Assembly: GCA_016202915.1 (NCBI GenBank)
Contig: JACQNT010000023.1
Span: forward strand, 1 to 17,078
From: Acidobacteriota bacterium
GTDB taxonomy: Bacteria > Acidobacteriota > Polarisedimenticolia > Gp22-AA2
Direction: 5' to 3'
DNA: 17,078 nt
In this document: positions 6,380 to 13,283 of the stretch, piece by piece
How the letters are laid out: the number at the start of each line of letters is the position of its first letter
Position numbering within the stretch: position 1 is the first letter of the stretch
Program-made: the position numbers and the translations under genes
The notes under the pieces: generated by a model
Seen by the model: only the letters and a program-made list of their open reading frames with translations
Databases searched by the model: none
Told to the model about the DNA's origin: nothing

Positions 6380-7899
6380 CACGAGGCAACACCAGGAAGC
6401 TTGCGACGCCCGGGTCGCTCAACGGGGCGATCAGGTCGATCTGCGATGTCATGCGGCGCTCCAATTGCGCCGGGGCGTTGCAGTACGTCCCGGAGCTGAC
6501 GTGGATCCTGTTCCTGCGCATCCTCGACGAGCGGGAGACCAGGGAGGCCGAGGAGGCCGAGGCGGTCGGCGCCGAGTTCGCGCCGTCGCTCGAGCCCCCA
6601 TACCGCTGGCGGGACTGGGCCGCCCCCGATGGCTCGAAGCGGCAGGAACTTCAGGCCGGGACGCTCGGGAGCTTCTTCGGCTTCGTCAACGGGGCCCTCC
6701 TCCCGTATCTCAAGGGGCTGCGAGACAGGCCCGGCGCCGGCCCACGTCAGAAAGTCATCAGCGAGATCATGTCGGGCGTCGAGCGGGTGCGCATCGACAC
6801 GGAGCGCAACCTGCTCGACGTGCTCGACAAGGTGCACGACATCAGCGCCGAGAGGGTGGATCCGACGCACGTATTCACGTTGTCCCAGGTGTACGAAGGG
6901 CTGCTTCTCAAGATGGGCGAGAAGGCGAACGATGGAGGCCAGTTCTTCACGCCGCGGGAGATCGTCCGGGCCATGGTGAGGGTCGTTGATCCCGGAGTTG
7001 GCGAAACGGTCTATGACCCCAGTTGCGGGACCGGCGGGTTCCTGGCGCAGAGCTTCGAGTACATGCGGGAGAGGCTCGGCGCGGAAGCCACCGCCGAGCA
7101 ACTGGAGAGGCTCAAATGCCGGACTTTCTACGGGAGGGAGAAGGAGAACCTGATATATCCCATCGCCTTGGCCAACCTGGTTCTCCACGGCCTCGACCAG
7201 CCGAACATCTGGCACGGGAACACTCTCACCGGCGGCGAGATATACGGGGGCCTGTTTCAGGACGCGCCGGGCCTCTTCGACGTCGTCCTGACCAACCCGC
7301 CATTCGGCGGGAAGGAGGGGAAGGATGCCCAGACACGCTTCGCCTACAAGACGGGCGCAACGCAGGTGCTCTTCCTGCAGCATGTGATCGACAGCCTCAG
7401 GCCCGGCGGGCGCTGCGGCATCGTCCTCGACGAGGGAGTCCTGTTCAGGACGAATGAGACAGCGTTCGTCCAGACGAAGCGGAAGCTGGTGGACGACTGC
7501 GACCTCTCGTGCATCGTGAGCCTCCCGGGGGGCGTCTTCGGCGCGGCGGGAGCCGGCGTGAAGACGAACCTCCTGTTCTTCACGAAGGGGAACCCCACCG
7601 AACGGATCTGGTACTACGACCTTTCCGATGTCAAGGTGGGGAAGAAGAATCCGTTTACACTGGACCGTTTCGAGGACTTTTTCCGCCTTCTGCCCCAGCG
7701 GGCGGACAGCCATCGCAGCTGGACGGTGACGCGGGCCGACATCGAGGCGAAGAACTACGACCTGAAGGCCGTCAACCCGAACGCCAGGAACGCCGAGGAC
7801 ACTCGTACGCCGGAGGAACTCCTGGATCTGATCGAGCAGAAGGGAAAGGAAGCCGCCGAGGCCCTGGCTACCCTGCGGTCACGCTTGCGCGTCTCCTGA
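6376..7899 (+). CDS. hsdM: Type I restriction-modification methyltransferase subunit HsdM
   Basis: This is an N6-adenine DNA methyltransferase of the HsdM type, 507 residues. Residues ~10-160 are the helical HsdM N-terminal domain ('LTWILFLRILDERE'). Residues ~190-470 hold the catalytic fold: 'FFTPREIVRAMV', the S-adenosylmethionine motif DPSCGTGGFL at D214, and the catalytic NPPF at N307. The frame is open far upstream (to 6016), but that part lies inside fic, and the GTG at 6376 begins a normal HsdM N-terminus ('NTRKLATPGSLNGAIRSICDVM') and overlaps the fic stop. HsdM needs HsdS to bind DNA. Only an hsdS tail lies upstream, and the next gene, five bases downstream, is an unrelated gene on the other strand. 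The enzyme is therefore either an orphan or depends on an HsdS encoded elsewhere. All key residues are intact. Confidence 0.93.
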   Translation: MTRGNTRKLATPGSLNGAIRSICDVMRRSNCAGALQYVPELTWILFLRILDERETREAEEAEAVGAEFAPSLEPPYRWRDWAAPDGSKRQELQAGTLGSFFGFVNGALLPYLKGLRDRPGAGPRQKVISEIMSGVERVRIDTERNLLDVLDKVHDISAERVDPTHVFTLSQVYEGLLLKMGEKANDGGQFFTPREIVRAMVRVVDPGVGETVYDPSCGTGGFLAQSFEYMRERLGAEATAEQLERLKCRTFYGREKENLIYPIALANLVLHGLDQPNIWHGNTLTGGEIYGGLFQDAPGLFDVVLTNPPFGGKEGKDAQTRFAYKTGATQVLFLQHVIDSLRPGGRCGIVLDEGVLFRTNETAFVQTKRKLVDDCDLSCIVSLPGGVFGAAGAGVKTNLLFFTKGNPTERIWYYDLSDVKVGKKNPFTLDRFEDFFRLLPQRADSHRSWTVTRADIEAKNYDLKAVNPNARNAEDTRTPEELLDLIEQKGKEAAEALATLRSRLRVS

Positions 7900-7904
7900 G
7901 CCGC

Positions 7905-9395
7905 TCATCCTCGCCACGGGTGCCGGAAGACCCCCTCGATCCTCGGATCGTTGGCGGCGAAGCCGGTCCGCTGGACGAGGATCCGGCGCAGCTCCCGCTG
8001 GACCTCCGCGGGGAGGGCGTCCACCTCGTGTTTGTCGAGCAGGTCCTTCATGCGCTCGCGGGCCAGCTGCACCTCGTCCTTGCCCCGCCGCTTCCAGTCG
8101 CCGTAGGTGCCCCGGAAGCTGATGCGGGGCCAGTACGCCTTGCCGGCCTTGAGGAACTGCATGGTGGCCGGCTCGGCCAGGTGGTGGTTGGGTGAATGGC
8201 CGACCCTGTGGATCGACTCGACCATCAGGGTCTCGTGCGACACCTCCATGCCGTTGCGGATGAAGGTCAGGATGTTGCAGATCTCCTCGTCGATCAGCAT
8301 CTGCGGGAAGGAGAGGGTGTTGCCGTCCTCCATGATGCCGATCCCGACGAGGAGATCGCAGCCCGACAGCGCGGCGGTCATTCCGGTCCCCATGTTCTCG
8401 TAGGCGGCCTGGATGCCCGGGGTCTTGGCGTCGCTGCAGATGCCGCCCGCCATGTAGGGGACGTCGTAGAACTCCGTCATCTGGGCGAACGGCAGGTTCA
8501 GGAGCATCCCCTCCGGGGACGCGGTGGAGGCGAGGCTCGTCCGCATGTCGAGGGTCTCCGGACCGGCGGGGTAGATCATCGGCAGCCCCGGCTGGACGAG
8601 CTGGTAGAGCACCAAGCCGCTCAGGAACTCGACGTTGGTCATTAAGAGTGTGCCCGCCACCGTGATCGGGGCGGTCGCCCCCTGGAGCGGCATCGGCCAG
8701 AAGACGATCGGCACCCACTCCTTCGCGAGGGCGATGCAGGCCTCCGTCATCGCGTCGTCGTGCTTCAGGGGGGAGACCGGGCAGGTGACCATGGAGAAGA
8801 TCGGGCGGTCGCGCTGCTTCCGGCGGTCGCCGCAGACCGCGTCGATCATGGCGAGGATGTGCGGCACGTCCTCCGGATCCTGGACCCCGCCCACCATCTG
8901 GAAATGCTTCGACGACCACATGTACGACGCCGCCACCTCGAACAGGGCCCGCCTGTCGGTCGAGGCGTCGGTCGGAAAGACCGTGGACCAGAGGACCCGA
9001 ATCGGCTCGAGGGCGTCGGCGAGGAGGGTGCTGAGCGTCAGGTCGTGGAGCGTGGAGGTCCGCCGCTCGCCGCTCTTCTCGTCGATGGTGAACGACGCCT
9101 GCCCGTCGGTCATGTGGTGCATCTGCACGCCGTCGATGACCGCGTCGCTTCTGCCGTCACGGGAGGCGAGGACGAACTTCCGCGGCGCCGTCTTGATGCA
9201 GCGCTCGACGATCTCCGGCTTGAGCCAGGCGATCCCTCGATCCCGGTCGACCTTCTGGCCGTGCGCCTCGAGGACGTCGAGCGCCGTCCTGTTCTCGTAC
9301 AGGACGCCCGTCTCTTCGAGAATTTCGAGGGACGCGTCGTGGATCAGACGCACGTCCTTGTCCGTCAGCATCGAGACCTTCGGCCGCACGTTCAT
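7905..9395 (-). CDS. Trimethylamine methyltransferase (MttB) family protein, non-pyrrolysine, copy 1
   Basis: MttB-family enzymes move a methyl group from a methylated amine to a corrinoid protein; members without pyrrolysine include glycine-betaine methyltransferases. This 496-residue protein shows family blocks: 'ALDVLEAHGQKVDRDRGIAWLKPEIVE' near the N-terminus, 'WPMPLQGATAPITVAGT' in the centre, then 'SDAKTPGIQAAYENM' and 'GCDLLVGIGIMEDGNTLS'. The frame has no internal amber codon, so pyrrolysine is not used. A longer frame begins at a GTG at 9443, but the ATG at 9395 fits the start seen in the paralogue ('VRPKVSMLTDKDV') and follows a GGAGCG ribosome site. The stop is five bases from the hsdM stop, tail to tail. 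The substrate cannot be deduced, and no corrinoid-protein gene is in the window. It is a clear paralogue of the gene at 15181. Confidence 0.88.
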   Translation of the reverse strand: MNVRPKVSMLTDKDVRLIHDASLEILEETGVLYENRTALDVLEAHGQKVDRDRGIAWLKPEIVERCIKTAPRKFVLASRDGRSDAVIDGVQMHHMTDGQASFTIDEKSGERRTSTLHDLTLSTLLADALEPIRVLWSTVFPTDASTDRRALFEVAASYMWSSKHFQMVGGVQDPEDVPHILAMIDAVCGDRRKQRDRPIFSMVTCPVSPLKHDDAMTEACIALAKEWVPIVFWPMPLQGATAPITVAGTLLMTNVEFLSGLVLYQLVQPGLPMIYPAGPETLDMRTSLASTASPEGMLLNLPFAQMTEFYDVPYMAGGICSDAKTPGIQAAYENMGTGMTAALSGCDLLVGIGIMEDGNTLSFPQMLIDEEICNILTFIRNGMEVSHETLMVESIHRVGHSPNHHLAEPATMQFLKAGKAYWPRISFRGTYGDWKRRGKDEVQLARERMKDLLDKHEVDALPAEVQRELRRILVQRTGFAANDPRIEGVFRHPWRG

Positions 9396-9433
9396 GTTTC
9401 GCTCCGCGCGAGGCGCTGCTGGATGGTGTGAAG

Positions 9434-9462
9434 ATCTAAGCACGGCGTCGATTTGCGGTCAA
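9434..9462 (-). promoter_or_regulatory. Promoter of mttB-like gene copy 1
   Basis: On the minus strand, TTGACC (9462-9457), a 17-base spacer and TTAGAT (9439-9434) make a good sigma-70 promoter. A TG one base before the -10 box adds an extended -10. The start site would be near 9427, leaving a leader of about 32 bases. Confidence 0.65.
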
Positions 9463-9494
9463 TTCTTTTCCCGCATCGGAAGGCGCGCGGAAAT

Positions 9495-9536
9495 GGCGTA
9501 ACGGCAGCAACGGCACGCGCCGGATGCTGTTACGGC
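9495..9536. promoter_or_regulatory. Two copies of a GCCGTTACGGC-like palindrome upstream of mttB copy 1
   Basis: GGCGTAACGGC (9495-9505) and GCTGTTACGGC (9526-9536) are near-palindromes whose centres are 31 bases apart. The first lies 61 bases from the -10 box of mttB copy 1. The same motif pair occurs before mttB copy 2. This looks like a pair of binding sites for a dimeric regulator, placed between mttB and the rightward genes. Confidence 0.6.
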
Positions 9537-9602
9537 GCGGGGTCCCACGATCCGCAACGCGGGTGCCGCGGGCGGACGGCAGGGCGCCCGGGTGGCGCCC
9601 GC

Positions 9603-9611
9603 TGCTAGAAT
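9603..9611 (+). promoter_or_regulatory. Extended -10 promoter for the small gene and the flavoprotein downstream
   Basis: TGCTAGAAT is an extended -10 box (TG, one base, TAGAAT). No -35 box is visible. It lies 44 bases before the GTG at 9656 and could drive that gene and the genes after it. Confidence 0.45.
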
Positions 9612-9655
9612 GGGCCGCCTGCCGCCGTCGAGGCGCCAGGCGAGGGGGAGGGCGC

Positions 9656-9952
9656 GTGATCGAATATCTGTCGCCGCGCGAGCAACGGGACCTGCTGCGC
9701 GCCGCCGGTGAAGGCGAGCCCTGGGCGCGGGTGATCCGCGACAACTTCCTGGACGGGGCGCGTGTGATCCTGGGGATCGAGAGCGCCCGATCCGAGCGCG
9801 CGATCGCCGCGGCGGCCGGGATCGATCCCGACGGCGCGCGCGCGGCGATCGCCGGGGCGGCGCGCTGGTGCGGCGGGCGCCGGCTGCACCTGCTCGGGTT
9901 CGCGGGGGAGCGGCCGGCGGAGGAGTGGCGGCATTTCCTGGCCGTCGGCTGA
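9656..9952 (+). CDS. Small hypothetical protein
   Basis: This 98-residue protein has no family I recognise. It is rich in alanine and arginine and probably alpha-helical ('EQRDLLRAAGEGEPWARVIRDN', then 'SERAIAAAAGIDPDGARAAIAGAARWCG'). The frame is open to 9524, but the GTG at 9656 has a strong purine-rich ribosome site just upstream (GGGGGAGGG), so I chose it. No signal peptide or membrane segment is seen. It is the first gene of a rightward run that leads into the FAD oxidoreductase. The same frame continues after the TGA at 9950 with plausible protein sequence to 10051, which suggests either a nonsense change or a second tiny gene. Confidence 0.6.
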   Translation: MIEYLSPREQRDLLRAAGEGEPWARVIRDNFLDGARVILGIESARSERAIAAAAGIDPDGARAAIAGAARWCGGRRLHLLGFAGERPAEEWRHFLAVG

Positions 9953-9958
9953 GGGCGG

Positions 9959-10051
9959 ATGGCGTGGCTGCTGCGCCACGACCCGGCAGGCTGCCGGGAG
10001 CGCTTCGAGGAGATTCAGGGGGAGATCGCGCCGGCCGGCCGGGGCGCCTGA
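9959..10051 (+). other. Possible continuation of the small gene, or a 30-residue ORF
   Basis: An ATG at 9959, in the same frame as the preceding gene and six bases after its TGA, opens 30 codons ('MAWLLRHDPAGCRERFEEIQ'). The sequence looks protein-like and could be the former C-terminus of the 98-residue protein. Two small hairpins lie in it: CGTGGC/GCCACG at 9963-9980 and CCCGGCAG/CTGCCGGG at 9982-9998. Confidence 0.3.
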
Positions 10052-10084
10052 GCGGCGCCGGGGGTCGCGGAAGGGAGACCGGAC

Positions 10085-11680
10085 ATGGCGGCGGCGAAGC
10101 GCATCGTCATCATCGGCGCCGGCCACAACGGGCTGGTGGCCGCGAACCTCCTCGGCGAGGCCGGCCACCGGGTCACCGTCCTGGAGGCGCGCGCCGTCGT
10201 CGGCGGGGCCTGCGTCTCGGAGGAGCTGTTCCCCGGCTTCCAGGTCTCCTCGACGTCCTACGTCAGCACCCTGTTCCTGCCGCAGGCGGTGAAGCGCTTC
10301 GACCTCGCCCGCCACGGGTACCGGGTGATCCGCCAGGACCCGGCTTTCTTCGTCCCCTTCCCGGACGGCCGATCGTTGATCCTGCACTGCGACGAGCGCG
10401 ACATCAAGGAGATCGCGAAGTTCTCGCGCCGCGACGCCGACGCCTATCCCCGGTTCCACGCCATGCTCGAAAGGGTCGGGGAGTTCGTCAGGCCGCTCCT
10501 CCTCAAGCCGCCGCCCCGCCTCGACGGCCGCGGCCCGCGCGACCTGTGGGATCTGCTGCGGATGGGGCTGGCGGCGCGCCGCCTGGCGCCGGACGACCTC
10601 CAGTCCCTCATCCGGGTCGCGACGCTCGGCGTGGCGGACGTCCTGGACGGCTGGTTCGAATCGGAGGAGCTGAAGGCGTTCCTCTGCTCCCAGGCGGTCA
10701 TCGGCGCCTACGGCGGCGTGCACCAGCCCGGGACCGCCTTCCTCCTCCTGCACGACGTCTTCGGCGGGGTGGACGGCGCCGCCGGCGTCTGGGGCGTGGT
10801 GGTCGGCGGCATGGGGACGATCACGAAGGCGCTCGCGGCCGCGGCCAAAGAGCGCGGGGTCACGATCCGCACCGGCGCCCGCGTGCGCCGCATCGAGATC
10901 GACGGCGGAGGGCGCGCCGCGGGGGTGCGGCTGGAGGACGACGAGGTGGTGCGCGCCGACGTGGTGCTCAGCAACGCCACGCCGCGGCGCACCTTCCTGG
11001 AGCTCCTCCCGGAGGGGGCGCTGCCGGAGGCCTTCGCGCGCCAGATGCGGACGTTCAAGGACCTGGGGGCGTCGCTCAAGGTGCACCTGGCCCTGTCGGA
11101 GCTGCCCGACTTCACCGCCATGCCCGGGAAGGCGCCCGGGCCGCAGCACCGCGGCCTGATCAACTTCTGCCCGACGGTCGATTTCGTGGAGCGCGCCTGG
11201 GACGACTGCAAGCGGGGCGATTTCTCGACGCGCCCGACCGTCGAGGCCTGCATCCATTCCGTCCTCGATCCGTCCTGCGCGCCGCCGGGGAAGCACATCA
11301 TGACCTGCTTCGTGCAGTACGGCCCCCGCCATCTGCGCGGCGGGACCTGGGAGGCGCTCAAGGGGACGGTTGCCGACCGGACGATCGCGGAGATCGCCCG
11401 GTACGCGCCGAACCTCCCGGAGGCGGTCATCGCGCGCCACGTCTACACGCCCGAGGATCTGGAGGTGCTCTTCGGCCTGACGGGCGGCAACATCTACCAC
11501 GGCGCCATGACCCCGGACCAGCTCTTCGCGCTGCGGCCCGCCGCCGGCTTCGCCGACTACCGCACGCCGGTCGGGAGCCTCTACCTGTGCGGGTCGGGGA
11601 CGCACCCCGGCGGCGGCGTCTGGGGCGCCTGCGGCTGGAACGCCGCCCACCAGGTGCTGCGCGACATCGGCCGCGCCTGA
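10085..11680 (+). CDS. FAD-dependent oxidoreductase of the phytoene desaturase/PYROXD2-like family, copy 1
   Basis: This 531-residue flavoprotein starts with a Rossmann motif, 'IVIIGAGHNGLVAANLL' (GAGHNG at residues 11-16), followed by the acidic end of the second strand in 'VTVLEARAVVGGAC'. The C-terminal FAD-closing block is 'YLCGSGTHPGGGVWGACGWNAA'. This is the amine-oxidase/phytoene-desaturase fold, and the HNGL and GSGxHPGGG forms are typical of the PYROXD2-like branch. It should oxidise a substrate by hydride removal; which one is unknown. The ATG has a GGGAG ribosome site. The gene for the metalloprotease starts two bases after its stop, so they are co-transcribed. It is a paralogue of the gene at 13264-14865, with similar length and matching blocks along the whole protein. 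Carotenoid synthesis is not supported, as no other carotenoid gene is nearby. Confidence 0.9.
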   Translation: MAAAKRIVIIGAGHNGLVAANLLGEAGHRVTVLEARAVVGGACVSEELFPGFQVSSTSYVSTLFLPQAVKRFDLARHGYRVIRQDPAFFVPFPDGRSLILHCDERDIKEIAKFSRRDADAYPRFHAMLERVGEFVRPLLLKPPPRLDGRGPRDLWDLLRMGLAARRLAPDDLQSLIRVATLGVADVLDGWFESEELKAFLCSQAVIGAYGGVHQPGTAFLLLHDVFGGVDGAAGVWGVVVGGMGTITKALAAAAKERGVTIRTGARVRRIEIDGGGRAAGVRLEDDEVVRADVVLSNATPRRTFLELLPEGALPEAFARQMRTFKDLGASLKVHLALSELPDFTAMPGKAPGPQHRGLINFCPTVDFVERAWDDCKRGDFSTRPTVEACIHSVLDPSCAPPGKHIMTCFVQYGPRHLRGGTWEALKGTVADRTIAEIARYAPNLPEAVIARHVYTPEDLEVLFGLTGGNIYHGAMTPDQLFALRPAAGFADYRTPVGSLYLCGSGTHPGGGVWGACGWNAAHQVLRDIGRA

Positions 11681-11681
11681 G

Positions 11682-13283
11682 ATGAGGCCCCGCGCGCCGC
11701 AGCGGCGGTTCTTCCCGCTTCTCCTCGCCCTCGGCGCCTGCGTCCTTCCCATCAACCTCGCCGGGGATCGGGACGCGGCGCGATCGAGCCGCCCTTCCCG
11801 GCCGCTCCGGATTGACATCCAGATCGAAGAGATGAAGGACGGGGAGCTCTGGAGGATCCGGTACAGGTTCTCGCGGCCGCTCGCGGGGATCGTGTTCCCG
11901 CGCGACCTGGAACCTCCCCGGACGGGGCGCTGGATGATCCTGCCTCCGGAAGGGGCGCGCCGCAGGACGCCTCCGCCGCGCTGGGGGCGGCACGGCGAGA
12001 GCGAGGCGATCCTTCTCGATGGTCCCGCGGCGGACCCGGGAGAGATTTCTCTGGAGATCCGCTCGGACTACGAAGAAAGGCCCGCCGACTACCTCTTCAA
12101 CGTCGCCTTCTCGGAGGGGAGCCGGCTACTCTACACGGGGCACCTGGCCGTGCGGCCCCTCGTCTGCGCCGACTTGGGAGACTGCTCGCCGGAGAAGGCC
12201 CGCATGTCCGGCGGCGAGGTCGAGGCGCGCTGGGAGTTCCGGACCTCCCCGGACCGGGGCATCAGAGTCCTCGATCGCTCCGCTCGCGGGCGCCTCGCCT
12301 GGACCCCCCCGCGGTCGATGCTCCCTGAGGACGGGACCTACGCGTACTTCGGCGACCTCGAGCCGGTCCGGACGGAGCGGATGTCGGCGCTTGTCGATCC
12401 GGGGCTGCCTCCCTGGATGGTGGACGAGGCCCGCGCCTCCATCCCGAGGAACTTCGACTACTTCGCGGAGCGGCTCGGGATCGAGCTGGACTTCCACCCC
12501 CTCGTCCTGTTCTCGTACACGCCCTCCGAGGGGTCGGGCCTGACCTTCAAGGGCGGCACCCTGGATGGGCTCATCCAGGTGGCCGCCATCGGCACCGACT
12601 GGAGGAAGGAGGAGGCGCACTCGAGACTCATGTTCCTGAAGCACCTGGCCCACGAGTCGTTCCACCTGTGGAACGGGCAGATGTTCCGCCGGCCCCTGGG
12701 CGACTCCGAGAACTGGCTGACGGAGGGATCGGCCGATTACTTCGCTTACCTGTGCCTCAGGGACCTCGGCTCGATGGACAAGGCGGAGTTCTCGCGCGCC
12801 ATCGCCCATGCCGCCAACCGCTGCCTCGTCGAGCTGGACGGAGAGCCGCTCGTCCTCGCGCGCGAGCGCGGCAGGAGCCAGAGCTTCTATTCCTGCGGAT
12901 CGGTCGTGCAGTTCCTTGTTGACCGCGCGGTCGGGCGGGCCAGCTCCGGCGCCCGCGGGATCGGAGACCTGTTCGGGAGGATGTTCCGGAAGGCGCTGAA
13001 GAACGACCGGAACTTCAGTACCTTCGACTTCCTCGAGACTTACCAGTCGATGGTCGAGGACCCGATCGCGGCGGGGCCGATCGTGCGCCTGCTGCACCTC
13101 GGCGTCCCCGCCGGCGCGGACGAGTTCTTGCGCCAGCAACTGTCGGCCGCCGGCATGCCGGTGAAGCTCGTGCCGATCCCGGAGGCGCTGCGCGACCATC
13201 CGGGGATCAGCGTGCCGGAGTCGCACCCTTCCTGCTCGAGGCTCCTCGGCCTCGACGCGTCGCTCAGCGCCGCAAGTCCTTGA
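11682..13283 (+). CDS. Putative lipoprotein metalloprotease (gluzincin, M1/M61-like)
   Basis: This 533-residue protein begins with a basic region, a hydrophobic stretch 'FFPLLLALGAC' and a lipobox L-G-A-C20, so it is probably an exported lipoprotein. Residues ~40-200 look like a beta-rich N-terminal domain. The catalytic part has the zinc motif H324-E-S-F-H328, and 'WLTEGSADYFAYL' supplies the likely third ligand E348, twenty residues later, as in M1 and M61 peptidases. The length fits a compact M61-like enzyme. Substrates would be peptides outside the cytoplasm. The ATG lies one base after the stop of the flavoprotein gene, suggesting translational coupling. Its last 20 bases overlap the convergent flavoprotein gene on the other strand. 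The family is inferred from the motifs alone; a PDZ domain, frequent in M61, was not seen. Confidence 0.75.
   Translation: MRPRAPQRRFFPLLLALGACVLPINLAGDRDAARSSRPSRPLRIDIQIEEMKDGELWRIRYRFSRPLAGIVFPRDLEPPRTGRWMILPPEGARRRTPPPRWGRHGESEAILLDGPAADPGEISLEIRSDYEERPADYLFNVAFSEGSRLLYTGHLAVRPLVCADLGDCSPEKARMSGGEVEARWEFRTSPDRGIRVLDRSARGRLAWTPPRSMLPEDGTYAYFGDLEPVRTERMSALVDPGLPPWMVDEARASIPRNFDYFAERLGIELDFHPLVLFSYTPSEGSGLTFKGGTLDGLIQVAAIGTDWRKEEAHSRLMFLKHLAHESFHLWNGQMFRRPLGDSENWLTEGSADYFAYLCLRDLGSMDKAEFSRAIAHAANRCLVELDGEPLVLARERGRSQSFYSCGSVVQFLVDRAVGRASSGARGIGDLFGRMFRKALKNDRNFSTFDFLETYQSMVEDPIAAGPIVRLLHLGVPAGADEFLRQQLSAAGMPVKLVPIPEALRDHPGISVPESHPSCSRLLGLDASLSAASP

Noticed and set aside
7879..8919. Second long minus-strand ORF and plus-strand ORFs over the mttB-like gene
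   Set aside because: They are arginine- and proline-rich frame shadows of high-GC coding DNA; the MttB-like frame carries all the family motifs.
9950..9998. Selenocysteine insertion at TGA 9950 because a hairpin follows
   Set aside because: The hairpin lacks the features of a bacterial SECIS element and no selenoprotein family is recognised; a nonsense change or separate ORF is simpler.
9605..11818. A 737-residue minus-strand ORF and a 605-residue plus-strand ORF over flavoprotein copy 1
   Set aside because: Both are low-complexity shadows in GC-rich DNA; the frame with the FAD motifs is clear.
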